Positions 12,916 to 26,003 are shown, counted from the first letter of the stretch. The stretch: DNA of 64,000 bases from Adineta ricciae (GCA_905250025.1 CAJNOJ010000144.1:196454-260453), one strand, 5' to 3'. The notes: generated by a model not told the origin, from the letters alone. Numbers and translations: made by a program.

Positions 12916-14301
12916 GAACATAAAAGATTGATTATTGAAATGAACTTTTAATAAATTTTAGATGAGAAATGTAACAAATAAGATTACTTAAATAAATCAA
13001 ACATATTATATACGAGAAGTGTATCTTATTCATTAAGAAATATTTTCTTTTCAGTTAAAATTTTTTGATAGAAAAATACCTCATTAGTTACACATGAGCT
13101 ATTTTTAGTATTTCAAGTGATTATCCAATTAAGAGATTGGCATGCGACGACTTGAAAAAATACTTTTTTTGTACTTTATTGCATGTCTCAAACCGTGATG
13201 GTATATGAGATGATTTGGGGGAAAGATTAAAATTTTTGTAGGACACACTTAGTTGCATATTTGCAATTATTTCCCATCTATTTATCATTCATCTTACTTG
13301 AAATTAAAAAACAACAACAATAAAAGTACATCAATGATGTTTCGAGAAAAACTATGATGATTTTTGGTATAATAAGTGTTGTTATCTTCTTTTCATTTCG
13401 ATTATCAATGATTCGTAATGAATATAATTCTAACTACATCGCCGCATTTATTACTGATCAGATTAGTTCGAATCACTCTGGCGCTTTTATTTGAAATTCT
13501 TCCGATATGTATTGAATTATGAAGTGATAAATAGTTAGACGAAAATATATTAATTTCAAAAATATTTCGTGTTGGGTTAAAATAAACCACTGTAACATGT
13601 TCGATATTCGATTTTATTCGGCTAATATAAAAATAAATATATATATATAGGTTGCAAATGTGAATATTAGCATTAATTAAACAGAAATACATACAGCCAC
13701 TCTCGTACTCACAAAAGGACGGCTAGCACTTTTGTCGGCACATATATGATCATCCAGAGGGATTATAAAAAGAATGTCATAATGGAAATCAGTACAAAAA
13801 CAATAAGAATAATAATTGCAAATATTGTCATCTGCAGACAAAGGTTGAAATGTGTTCATCTTGAGGGTGAAGGAGTGGGCGATGATGGAAGTTGAATAGT
13901 TTAAAACTCGATTACTCGAATTCTAAACTGAAATATTCAGAATTCGAACGAAAGTTTTAATACTAGAATCGAGTTAACGATTTCTACACTACTAAAGTAC
14001 ATAAATCTATGAATAGCCTCATCAGCAGATGGATACATTCTTATGACTTCAGAAACAAACATATCTAATTCAAACTGAAAAAAGCACAAAAGTTAACAAT
14101 ATTCAACAAAGAACAACATGTTGCCTGTACGAAGAAATTAATACGAAGATTTGGTGCAAGAAAAAATGGCTCGAAACGAGAATGGAACAAAATCCTTAAG
14201 ATCGATTTTTCAGGAATATTTACAATTGTCGCTTTCATAATAGCAAAAGTGATGTAACTTATACTAATTTAAGAGAAACAACGGTATTAATATATCCAGA
14301 T
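12916..14301. other. Gene-poor AT-rich region
   Basis: No supportable gene. A short TA run lies near 13630-13650 and a lone GT-rich arm (TTGAGGGTGAAGGAGTGGG) starts at 13860. Open frames around 13405-13859 (-) show no domain. Confidence 0.4.
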
Positions 14302-14760
14302 AGCGTAATGCTTTGGGATGCAATTTGTACGAGGGTTTGATACATCACAATGGCCTTTTCCATATTTCTGAATGGTTACGAGATCAACGTCCAAACGGTA
14401 AACATAAAAGAATGCATATGACTGGCGAATTGTATGCTAGATTTTTATGTGTAGAAGCCATTCTGGCACTTAATTAAGTCGTACATTTGGATGAAGTCAT
14501 TTTGCAAGATGATCAAGACTCAAAACATAGAACGCAAGTAGCTATGGATGTTGCTTGTGATCTTTTTGAAGGAATGATTTACCCAAATGATAGAGATGTC
14601 CAATTTGTGGGTGTCTGGCCTGTTGGAAACATTTGCGGAATTACGAATGAGCAAACAAGAGCATCTTGATGGAGTGGATGCAGTGATACTGAATACTTGC
14701 ACGCGCACATTCACAATCGCACTCAGCCTCGAACCGATGCTTACCTGTTTCATCTCTTTG
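14302..14760 (+). pseudogene. Tc1/mariner-type transposase relic
   Basis: In three shifting frames the translation matches the C-terminal half of Tc1-like transposases: SVMLWDAICTRG (family 'vMvWGai.. G'), then LFHISEWLRDQRPNGKHK, then VILQDDQDSKHRTQ (family 'QQDNaPcH..', carrying the second catalytic Asp region) and VWPVGNICGITNEQTRA (family 'WPp.SPDLNPIEn.Wg.lK'). A frameshift after CTR and a stop before VVHLDE break it, and the DLNPIEN core is gone. I see no terminal inverted repeats. This is a decayed fragment that cannot encode an active enzyme. Confidence 0.6.
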
Positions 14761-15145
14761 CAAGCTTCATAAAGATTGACAGCACTCCTTAGGCTTTAAT
14801 CAAATTTTTATGCAGAATTTCCTGTAATTACTTTTTTTACTGGGTTCTATTGAAAATAAATTTGTGACGTGAGCATCGCGTTGATTAATTTTATTCATAT
14901 AATATTCTGCAGTCTATCTCATGCATGTACTACTTTTGTGTGCTTTGCATACATAGAAGAAACAAAAAACAATAACTTTCATACATTATTAAACCACTCC
15001 GTAAAAAAATCTTCTTTCGATTATAGAAAAATAGTGTAAGAAAAGTCTATACAAAGAATAATGTAATCATACATGAGCAAAATCATCAGCAACGAGCAAG
15101 AAGAAGTGACCAGTTTTTCTCTCTAAATCCCGAATGTATGTATCT

Positions 15146-15192
15146 TGCTTCATTTCATATCTTATGTTAAGCATGAGATATGAAGTGAAGCA
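15146..15192. repeat. 47-bp near-perfect hairpin
   Basis: TGCTTCATTTCATATCTTAT pairs with ATGAGATATGAAGTGAAGCA across a loop of about five bases. It lies in gene-free DNA; no terminator-like T run follows. Confidence 0.7.
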
Positions 15193-15881
15193 AGCAATAA
15201 CTGGATATTTTATACTTGTAGTCGTCCAATCACTAATTATCGTACACGATTCCTGTGTGAGTATTTTAATTTCTTCTCTTCATGAAAACTAGCTACAAAC
15301 TAGACCTTTCGTTTAGTTTTCTTTAGGACGGAGAAAGAAAATAGAGAAACGACCTACAGATCATAAAACGTTTTCTGTTTGCAAGAAAACCACTAATTCT
15401 CTTTGAAAACTATAATAACAGCCTTTTTCTATGCCAGAAATAAGAGTGTGATTGGTATCGTTTGGGAGCAATGAGTCTAATTACGACAAGACGCCGTTGA
15501 TGTTTTTCAATCGGCCTTACCTATGGTGCACACGTGCAATTTATCTGATAGTGCTGTACATGTACCCAATAGCTTTTGTCATGAAAAATGGACAGATAGT
15601 GCTGCACAGCTGAGCACCACAAACGGAACAGTTTTTAGATCGAGCAGTTCATCGCGAAGATGATCAGTACAAATATATGTTCTTTAATTTTTTTAGACTA
15701 ATCATTGACGTCCTTGAAGGCCCTAACGGGTACAATGTATGAGGTAAGATTAGAGAATACGAGAAGCAAATATGAAAATAGAAATGAAAAAAGTTTCATA
15801 ATGACATCACATGAGATTGATTAGGGTATTTGTATTTTTACAACTAAGGAAAAGTGGCAAGACAAACAGATAAACATAAGG

Positions 15882-15965
15882 AAGGAAAAGCGAGACTTCA
15901 GAATTGAATACTTCATCTTACTTCAAATACTGCATGAAGTAGATGAAGTCTCGTTTTTCCCCCTT
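15882..15965. repeat. 84-bp hairpin
   Basis: AAGGAAAAGCGAGACTTCA at the left pairs with TGAAGTCTCGTTTTTCC at the right; inside, CTTCATCTTACTTC pairs with GAAGTAGATGAAG. It resembles a miniature inverted-repeat element, family unknown. Confidence 0.65.
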
Positions 15966-16463
15966 ACATAAACATCAATCCAAGGGCAGTGACGATATTT
16001 TATATAAAAATAGCTACGATGCACCAAAATCAATGTAATTCATGACTTTAAAAGGCCCAGATAGTCATAAGATAGGGAAGAATAACAACCATATCGACAA
16101 AGTAATCAGAGCTCAATGCTATCATAGGAGAAAAATGATGAGAGAGAAGAAAGAAAAAATGATTGCACATCGCACATTACCATAAAAGTGTTTCTGGGAA
16201 TTCACATGATACCGCTCTTGTCCCTTAACCAAATGTTTCTTAAAGCATTAAGATTACTCTTTTACGGTGCTAATTTTCCGTTCATCTCGAGAGCAATTGT
16301 GGGATGAGTAATCAGTATTGTTATTATTAATACCTTCACCCACACCCACACCCTCAAAAAACTTATTCTTGCTTCGCTTTTTTTCGCAATGTAAACGACG
16401 ACTTTTAACAAGTTCGACAAAGAAATATCATATATGCTTTTTCAGATGTTCCTTCTTTGAAAT

Positions 16464-19400
16464 ATGATCGAAATGATTCATATATTAGTAATTGCTTGGC
16501 AATGTTTTTTTGTCATCGAGAGCATTCACTTCAATGGCGGTACGATTCGGTGGGAACCTGTTGATCCCCAAACCAATTCAAGCCTGGTTGCAATTAATAT
16601 CATACAATCATATTCTTGGAGCTATCCGACGATACGATGTGCAAACGATGTACCAATTTCCACCAGTGGTCGAAGTGGTACGAACAGCAATCTAACATGC
16701 GTTGTTGACTGTTCAAGCGATGGCGGCTATTCAGCGAACCCAGTGAATATTTTAACTGATTGCGTTTCGACTAATCCGTCGCTAGGCATGATGACTAGTA
16801 AACGATCAGTCAATACAACACTCATAGCCGATGCACACTTCTACATATCGTATCGAGGAAGTGCTTGGCAGACTATAGGAAGTCCGCCACAAAGGGATCT
16901 TTACTGGTCAATTGTATGTTTCATTGACCTTCGACGACGATCAGATGGTATCATAAACACCCCACCCGAAGCGAACGTCATTTCACCACAATATGCCATC
17001 GTGAACAGGACCACTCAAATTCAAATACCCGTGTCAGACGTCAATACAGGTGATGATTTACGGTGTCGATGGTCAGTGTATGTGCCTGGAGTTCGAAGAC
17101 GGAGACAATCAAATGCAGACGAAAATCTATATGACCGATCGGCTCATCAAATGTATAGAAAAATAGACGGAGACGGAGAAATTCCTCATATTAGAAAAAA
17201 AAGAACATGTGGTGGTGGTTATACATGCTCTGGTTCCATGTGTAATTATCAATGCTGTTGCTCCAGTGCATCTTGTCCCTCAGCACCTAGCTGTACGGGT
17301 CAGAACTGTAACTCACCTTCTGGTTGTCCGATTGTAACAACAACTACGACAGAATCAACAACAACTACGAGAACATCAACAACAACTACGAGAACATCAA
17401 CAACAATAACAACAACCGAAAGTATGACTACCGTTGAAACCGCAGGAACGTTACCAGTCACTAGCTCGTATCCAATACGCCAGGCCATTGACGAATGTGG
17501 CGGTATTTGCTATCCGAATACGGTACCCGTTGGTACTACTTTGTCAAACTGCACACTAACATTTACAGGACTTATACCAAACACTTGGTATGCTGTTTCA
17601 ATTCAAGTAAGCGAAGCTGAAATGTATAAAGAGAAGGAGAAAGAAGTCGGGAACGCCTAATTCTAATATATCATGTGTCCTGCAAAACTATATATGAACT
17701 AAAATATCAATAGATATTTCAATTTTCGATGAGTCTGTAGAATATACAGGATTCTCTCTCTTCACCAATAAGACTTTCGTTAGTTATTGACTAAAGTTGA
17801 GTGACATCATTAAAATATACTCACATATGTGCAGTAAGTTTATGTTTAAATATGACTGCATCAAATTTTGAAACACAACATGTTGGAGTAAATAAGAAAC
17901 AATCCTAGAATAAGCAACAAAAATTAATGTAAGAAACGCTGGAATAAGATAAGTAAAGAATATAATTCGAATGTTTTAATCAGAATCTGTTATTGAACTT
18001 GACGGCGATGATGTATTAGATTTTGAAATGTTATTTGTACTTTTCTTTTCTTCTGCGGCCAACTGATTCATCGACTAGATATGTAAATGATATTACTATA
18101 TCAATCAATGATCTTCTATCTGACTGTAAAAATTGAATAGTTTCTCGGCTTGTTTAGTTTTACATGCTGCTCCATGAGTTACGACAGGCATTACATAAAG
18201 TCATGACGATGATATAGACGAATATTATCTGAGTATAATAGATAGTAATCTATTTACTCGATACCAGATTTACTGTCATATAAATGAAAGGTCGATAAAG
18301 TTTCGCCAATGGCGAATATCCGACTTGTGTAAATCTTATTGAAGAAGCTCCTACCACTCAAATATACAGCTTCTTCGTTGTAGACCATGCTCAAACGCTG
18401 TAAAATTATAAATCTTAATTCCCAATGAAATCTTCATGAAGAGTCCATAACAGAAAAGACGTAAAGAAATTTTTCTAACTATGATATTTTATATGACAGA
18501 TGTCCATTGCGCTTGAGAATATGCCGCGCCGCGATCGAAATCTTTTACGATCAACTATCATTTTAGAAGAAAATATAGAAATTGATATAAAAACTGTTTC
18601 AAAAGCTTAGAACGAGACATAAATATATTTTGAGGTTAAGACACTCTTGTAGATCATAGAACAAATCAGTTAAATATTGAACTGATTCATGAGAGCAGCA
18701 ATTTGTGTTAAATCAAACGTTGCATTGTCTCTTGGTTGGGACATCTGGTCGTTAAGGAATAAAGAAAAATAGACTGCTGCTGCCGCGACGCACCATAATG
18801 ATCAGAGAAAATAAAGTATCAATACCACCACCGGCGCGATGGAATCTCTATTTCATACCGATTTATTGATTTTCTGAAAATACATTGGAGTCGAAATCTG
18901 CACGACTTGTATTCTAAGAAGTTCTTCAATAAAACGACCATTTTCAGCCTTTTGTATGAATTTTTTAGACGAGAGCACTATAAAAATCTTAACTACCAAA
19001 GGAATTGTGTTCGTGAATACTATTTGATCTGTGCAGTATCACACGCGTTAGTTAGGTTTTCAGAGTAGGTAGGGAACGACAGTTCTGAAATATTATGTGT
19101 CAAGTCCCAAAATCCGAACACGTATTAGTCAATTAGAATAGCTAGGCATTTTTTGGAAATTCTGCAAGCCGAGCAGAGCAGTTATTCTGGATCGATGGTT
19201 ACCAGAGAGTTTACGTTTCTATGTAGTGCCATTCATCTTAAGGATTTCCTCCCTCTCACAGGAACCGAATTTTTCAAAAGAATGGAAATTGAGTTTTTAC
19301 ATCGAAAGATGCGCCGAAGCTTTCTGTTTCCGAGTATATGTCGTTTTTTTGTAAAACCATCAAGTTTTCACAGATTTATCGGGAAAATTTCAACACTTCC

Positions 19401-22400
19401 GTAATGTTTTTCGAGTCATCTGCGTGATTTTTCGACTTTTTTACAAGTCTGAATAAACTATCTTACTATATGAATCTGTATTGAATAGAATGACTTTGTA
19501 TTTAACACTAAGCACTTACCAATACTCAAGATAAAGGTTATATATTTATTTTATCATTAATACTGAATATTTAAAGTTTAAGTGTATTGTATAAGAATCT
19601 ATTTTGAAAAGCGAAGTTTCTTGAAAACTAAATTTTTAACCTGTTCTCAAATATTCCACTAATCTAATGTTGATCGATTTGCATCAGAAATAAGATAATT
19701 GATAATGTGTTACAGCTGAAAGATCATAAGTAGCGTTTCAGTCATGGTTACCGAACACTTTCAATTTTTTTAATTTAACAAAAAAAACGCGATGAATCTT
19801 AATATCCAGAAAATACAGTAGTGTATAAATATGTACTATCTTGAAAGTGTGGGTGTAGCATATGAGAAAATGGATTAACCGCTTGCTGATTCGATTACGA
19901 AATGAATACGTGTGTATTGATTTAAAAATTAGATTGATCTCATCACGTATTGTAACAAACACCTAGCTGATACGAATAAAAGCTTTGTACAGATTGACAA
20001 ATTTTTTTCCCTTCCAGAACAATTTGTCCATTTTCCATATTCTCATTCTATGACTATTGTGTTGAATGGGTTGGAAAAAGTAATAAAAAGTACGGCACAA
20101 TACTAAAATATATAATCTAGAAGTTTTCGCACCAAACACAATAACATGCACATATATCATTCCTTTGCAGGTTGAAGATTTTATCAACTCCACCAGTATG
20201 ATTCCTATGAGCTCAGTTCCAGTTCAATTTCTGATTTACGTCATGCCGACACCAAACTGTTCCATAGCACCGACTATTGTGCCACTGGATGGTTGCCTCG
20301 AAGTAGCAGCAAGCGTTATGAAAAGCTTCAATATATCTGTAATCAATAGATGTAACCCTTTCATCTCGAATGTCAGTAGTGTTGTTGTATCAAAAGGAGT
20401 TACTGGGATGCAAGTTAGCAATATAACACAATCATCAACAAATGTATCCATGGTCTATACTACATTCACTTGGACACCGGAAACAAATCAACTTGGTCAG
20501 CAACAATTGTGCATAATAGCTGTCACTGAGTAAAGCTGCTTTTATCTTATCTAATGATTATTGCATCGTACATTTTTCATCATTTTAGTGAGATGGTACA
20601 ATCTGCGGAGTATTGTGTTATATTCACTGTAATAGCTTCATCTTTTCCATGTGTGACAACAACGACTAGTACAACGACATCATCAACCAGTAGTACTACA
20701 ACCACATCGACAAGCTCGAGCACCACATCAACTTCAACCACAGCAACTACGACTACAACAACGACATCATCGACCAGTAGTACTACAACCACATCGACAA
20801 GCTCGAGCACCACATCAACTTCAACCACAACAACTACGACTAGTACAACGACATCATCAACCAGTAGTACTACAACCACATCAACAAGCTCGAGCACCAC
20901 ATCAACTTCAACCACAACAACTACGACTAGTACAACTTCAACATCAACTTCCACAACAAGCACAACAACGACTACAGTCACTACGACGTAAGTTTAATTG
21001 TAACTGAAATTGAAAACATCGATAGGGCTCAAATTTCTTTCGTGTCAATGTTCTCCTTCACTGTTCTCGATGAAGAAATACTGATTCATCATCATTTCTA
21101 CATAAAAATGAAACACAGCTCTTAATTTTAATAGAAAAGCTCTTATCTGAGGTAGATTATCATTCACATTTAGGCTGCACAATTATGAATAAGTATCGAA
21201 ACATTGATTGAGTAGTGTGACTAACTAGTCTATATTATAGACTGTGATAACTATGCTAACATACTACTTTCAATTTTTGTACGACGAAATTTTATAAATC
21301 AACTTCAGAATTACTTATTATTTCTTGTACTTATATTCTTGAAGTGCAAGACTAGTCGATAGTTTTCTTGTCACATGTAATTTCTTGACATTGTTTTTTT
21401 ACTTCGACCTTTATACGAACCTAATATACTGCAAAACAGGCTCAGGGCAATGTCACAAAATTTAGAGAAAAACAACCTAGAAAACTTCATAGACTCGGAC
21501 GGGATAGAATAATCTCAATCTTGTCGATTCAGCACATTATATCACCTTCATCTGCTTTATCAAGATACTTAAATTCAAAGACTGGCAGTAGTTGTATAAG
21601 TCGTGAATGTGGGTGCGTTAGGGTGCGGGTGAGGATGAAAATCTCAATAATAGGTATGCTAACTACTCAGCCTACACCCGCATCTCGTTGTTCTTGAATT
21701 CTTTCATGAATTCACCACAAACCACGTGCAGTCGAAAAGATAATCTTTTGACTTTTGATGTATTTTTCAGAACAGCGACAACAACAACAACAACGACGAC
21801 GACGACAACAACGAGTATAGGTATAGTATCCAGAAGTGCTTGTTTGAACTTTCAGCTGATCTGATGATGTTGCTGCGACATTCGTGGCAATCATTCTAAG
21901 ATTTTACGAATTTTCGAGTATTCCTAGATCTCAAGTAATGAATTATTATACTAACCTTGACTTTAAATGACGATAAAAACAGTACATATATATATATATA
22001 TACGTAGATAGAACAAAATACGTTTTTGTATGAAAAGGAAAAACAAATTTTCCGAAAGAAGGAAATTTATTAGCGTGATCGGAAGAACATTTAATTACGT
22101 ACATACAATTATCATTGTTGTCACTTTAAACCAGTTCGGCAACGAGCGAATGAGTATCTAATGAAATAGAACGAAAAGTACAGTAATTACGATTATCAAA
22201 CTTCCATCAATGCACTGATCTAAACATATCGTGTTGTTGTAAGGTTGAGACCATGTATCATCACAAAATGAGTAATACGGAGATTGTATTTCTTAGAACT
22301 TAGTTTCACTCTTTAATCATATATAAGATATTCTCCGTCTTGTAAATTAAATGGCATTGATCTACCTTTCCAATGCGTATCTTACCAACCATAGTAATGT

Positions 22401-24134
22401 AGAAACTCATGAAAAATAAACAAAAATAGTAGGAAATAAGTAGTATAATGAACGATGAGTCTAGTTCGTATGAAGTGTTGAAATATTCTCCTGCAGAGTT
22501 CTAGAAACAATAATTACGTATAGTAGTGAACATTTCATGAAGCGAAGCAGGTCTCGAAACGCCGCCGATCTATCTAATTTTCAATACCAAAATTGAAAAG
22601 ACAGAAAGATTGATTCGAAAATCTTTGGTGCTAACGATGGGCAACTGACAAGATCTGCTAGACTATACATTAGCATTTCTTTCACATTAGCTGTAATAGA
22701 GTCAATTTTTGATCGAAATAGGCGTAATGATTCGTGTTTTAGGTTCTTTGAATAGCTGGAAAAAAGTTTATTTTATGATTTGAATACAATATGAAATTAT
22801 GAACCGATATTCATAGAATAAGTTTATCATTGCAATGTGTATTTTTGAATAGGAAGCAACATCAAATGGCCGCTTATATTAGGATTATCATTGTTGTCTC
22901 TACTATTAGCTTGTTGTTGTTCCGGCTGGCTAATCTATTGGCTGTTGCGGTAAGCTTTTGTCTTTCACTTGTGTAGTGAAATCCGCCGACTTATCATTTT
23001 CACCTTGCGAGGAACAGTGGAATCTATTGCATTTTGATTAGTCCCTTAGAACACGATTCTCGTATGAATTTTTTCCGACAAGTTTTGCCAAATTTCGTTG
23101 CACATTTTCTGAAACTGAGTTAATCTCATTCGATGAAAACTATGTCAGAATTTCAATTGCATCGAGCTCATCGAAACTCCATATAGTTTGAACACAGCGT
23201 TGGCAGAAAAAAACAAAAACTAACAGTCCCACTAATCGAACCATTCGGTTAGAGTTTATCATATAAATCCCCAGGAAAAATGGATACTTAGGTAGCACTG
23301 ATCTCAACCAAACCAATAAACAATCACCTAACTATGAAATCTCTGATTTTGATCAAGTTCTAAAATAGAAGAGACTTGTTTCAATTCACGGAGTCGTTAA
23401 TGAAGGAGAGTCGATTTTGAAATAGGAAATCTGCAAGACATCGTCACCAACAACAGAAAGTGAAACGTACTGATCATGATCTACTGTCTGTGGAACGCTC
23501 GGGACAAAAAAAACGTTATCGTGAATTGAATAAAAAAATTCGACTTACAACACCTAATATCAACGATCATGCGTACGATTCAATCGACCTCATTAAGGAG
23601 AGAGACAGTTACTTATCCTTGACTAAAAGTCAAACGAGTGCAGAGATCAATGACATTCGCGTACAGGACGCTGAAACCCCTTCTGAAATTAGAAATGCAA
23701 CGATTCAATCGCCAAATCATGCACAAGAAAATACCAGTGCATCAGTGAATCGTCGCTCTGGAGTTCAAGTTTGTCGTGTGAGCCGAGTGTCCAAGTTGTA
23801 TGAGAGCAATGAAAGTCTAAGCAATACACAACGATTAACTGGTGACAAACCAATAAGAACTGCATCAATGTTACCGCAGAAGGTTAGTGGGATTACTGTT
23901 ATCAAAGTTCCACGAAACAAGAACGTTAGGGCTGTTAGTGCCGATGCAAACTCGAATAAACTCGACGAACAGCAACATTGCGATGAAGCACTTTCAATTT
24001 CGACAAATAAAACAAATCAAATCTTGATCAAAAGTAGTCAATCAACAGCAGTAAAAACTATCGATTCGCCTCTGAAGGTCCGATCTCGACCGACCAGTCT
24101 TCGTAAAATTAGAGTTGTCAAAGTTCCAAAATAA
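16464..24134 (+). CDS. Type I membrane protein with Thr-rich stalk, copy B (complete)
   Basis: Six exons: 16464-17606, 20171-20529, 20589-20987, 21771-21820, 22853-22949, 23426-24134, giving 918 residues in one frame. Order: signal peptide (about 1-20); module beginning GGTIRWEP with RCRW at about 196-199; two dibasic runs, RRRR at 211-214 and RKKR at 244-247, which fit proprotein-convertase sites; a Cys patch with CCC; Thr-rich run; ECGGIC; then WYAVSIQ-VEDF and SVPVQFLIYV; a Thr/Ser stalk of three 29-residue repeats (about 525-650); one transmembrane span (about 656-680); basic cytoplasmic tail. Several NxT/S sites. Compared with copy A a C-to-A change makes TAA after KVPK and removes the last 14 residues. 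Intron 1 is 2564 bp, far longer than the rest. Function unknown. Confidence 0.85.
20665..20925 (+). repeat. 87-bp coding tandem repeat (three units)
   Basis: Units begin at 20665, 20752 and 20839, each with ACNACAACGACATCATC-like starts and a shared AAGCTCGAGCACCACATC core. Each encodes 29 Thr/Ser residues. Copy A has one unit (starting about 3420), which explains its 174-bp shorter exon. Confidence 0.85.
21608..21690. repeat. GT-rich hairpin in intron 3 of copy B
   Basis: GTTAGGGTGCGGGTGAGGAT at the left and CTACACCCGCATCTC at the right are partly complementary. It is the counterpart of 3787-3862, but its left arm is replaced by other GT-rich sequence at the junction of the copy-B-specific segment 21204-21605. 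Confidence 0.55.
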
Positions 24135-25347
24135 ATAATCAAGAACCCCGTTGTCATTGACTTGCTGAAAGAGTAAAATTTAGCGTCAACACAATCATCT
24201 TAAATATTATAGAATGAATAATTCTTTCGCATCCGAACTTCCAAAACTCAGCTTCTTCAAACATTTTCAGTCTTTTATCCAAGAACTCTATGATCGTGGG
24301 TGAGAGTGTTAGAGAGATGTAATACCGACACCAACGTTCAATAAATAAAGTAGCATCTGGCAAACGATCAGAAAAATTATTGAAATCATTTCGAAGATTT
24401 ATTGATGGAATTGTTTGTACTAATATTTTTATTGCTTGAGTTTTACAAGTAACACTGAATACTTTTTCGGATCTAGCAATTGTTCTTCCTTTAACATACC
24501 AATTCCAGGGTGTGGGAGTGGTTGGGTGTCGGTGTGAGTGAAGATGTAAGGTTGAGCTAATGCAAAACTCGAGCAAATTTTTTTAGTGAATTTTTTAATG
24601 GAATCCGATGCAGTTTGATGCGCTGCATCCGAATTTGTATGATTTATTTAGATAAAAAGTGTTCTTCATGCTGAAAATCGAGGGTTTCAAAAAAACAGAT
24701 TTTCTACCTGGATTTTGATATGACTTCGAAAAAATTTACTATAGCTTTCAAAGTTTTTTCTTCTGATTCAGCATTGAAAACTGATTCTAGGACGCTACTT
24801 TTTGATCGCTCAGTGCATATCTTTATCATTAAAAAAATTGATTTCTCTTCACAAATCGATTGGTCGAGTGAGCCTCATTAAAAATGCATAAACTCATTTT
24901 CTAATTAAGATATAGACGTTTTTCTTTCACCGTTCGACTCCATAGATCCCCTAGATATAATCTACGTATTATCTTTCCTTAACTCACTTTCTTTCTCAAT
25001 ATGTCCTTGGTATTTCGCGACGTCTCCTGTCATACATGTGTTTTTTATGTTTATCAGCATTTTTCACGCTGTTTTTGTTTTCTAATGAAATCTTATGTTT
25101 ATAATGATACAGATCTTTATGTTAGTCATTTAGATAATATATCAAACCACTTTTCAAATATTGGTCGACATGTTCGACTTTACTTTGAAGTGATATTTTC
25201 AGTTAAGCTTTAAAGAAATATTAGTAATAGCAGATCCAATTAGTTTGAAAGAAATTATGTTTTCGTATTTACTAAATAGTGATAATAAAATATATTTTAA
25301 CAAAAAAAAGGAAATAGATCACTGCATAAATGTGTTAAACAATAGAA
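24135..25347. other. Region downstream of copy B, no gene seen
   Basis: Up to 24461 this is the trailing part of duplication arm B. Another GT-rich arm (GGGTGTGGGAGTGGTTGGGT) is at about 24508. The rest is AT-rich with no coding pattern I can support. Confidence 0.4.
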
Positions 25348-26003
25348 TCAGTTGTTCAAGTTCGAATTAATAATTTGACGATGTGAAACGACGTTAGCTT
25401 TGCACATTGAACTGAAATACATCTTGAGAACATCTTCATAAGAATCACCACGTTCGTAAGCAGCTAAAGTACGCCAAAATCTCCTGATTAATTTCAAAGA
25501 AACATTTTTCTCAATGAAATTTATTCTTGATTTGTTAATTAATTTGAGCATCGTGGGGGGTATGTTTGGTCTGTTCAACGTCGAACGAATTGTTATTGGT
25601 GTGCCCATAATCCTTCTATAGGATTTCACTCGCAAAGGAACTTCGGCGAGAAACTAACCGCGACATCATAGTCATTAGCAACCCTCTCTAATTTTGAAAT
25701 CTAAAACCTACGTAATAGATTACCATATCAGTAGTTTAAAAGATGATTATCATTAACAGAAAGCTTACGTTCTTGAGTGCATCCTGTGAATTTAGAAATT
25801 TTTTCAGCTCTTCTAATCGTATATTAGATGGAATTTTAATACCAAGTTCTTTTGTCAAGATGAGTAGGCCTTTTGATTGTCCTTTGTTGCTGCTAGTTGT
25901 AAAAAAAACAGTCGATAGATTCCTTTTTACCATCTTCATCTCTGTAGAATATTTTATCAGTTTAACAACGCGTACCAGGCTTCATTCCAAAATTTTCAAC
26001 CAT
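25348..26003 (-). CDS. Small protein of unknown function, possible SAP-like N-terminal motif
   Basis: I join three exons on the minus strand: 26003-25976, 25941-25769 and 25653-25348, with introns of 34 and 115 bp; phases agree and give 168 residues. The 34-bp intron is unusually short and its exon 1 is the weakest part; translation could instead start at the Met at 25939. The middle carries LGIKIPSNIRLEELKKFL, which has the spacing of a SAP-type helix-turn-helix (a nucleic-acid-binding motif), but this is a weak resemblance. The C-terminal part is basic (VKSYRRIMGTPITIRSTLN, then LIRRFWRTLAAYERG). No signal peptide or membrane span. No family recognised. Confidence 0.45.

Larger units (their letters stand above)
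14761..16463. other. Gene-poor region with two hairpins
   Basis: No supportable gene. Besides the hairpins at 15146-15192 and 15882-15965, a GT-rich arm in reverse orientation (CTTCACCCACACCCACACCC) lies at about 16336-16355, just upstream of surface-protein copy B. Confidence 0.4.
17202..24461 (+). repeat. Segmental duplication, arm B of pair 1
   Basis: Direct copy of 1-6597 including all introns. Copy-specific indels: +174 bp in the Thr-coding exon, +about 400 bp in intron 3, +about 42 bp near 22220. Sequence divergence is otherwise low and similar in introns and exons by eye. Bases 16464-17201 have no partner in the window because copy A is cut at its start. Confidence 0.85.

Noticed and set aside
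19153-19404. 83-codon frame inside intron 1 of copy B
   Set aside because: The frame is broken in copy A at the same place, so it is chance.
20580-20981. Long Val-rich frame on the minus strand (and the same at 3334-3561)
   Set aside because: It is the reverse reading of the Thr-coding repeat; the plus-strand exons have matching splice sites and phases.
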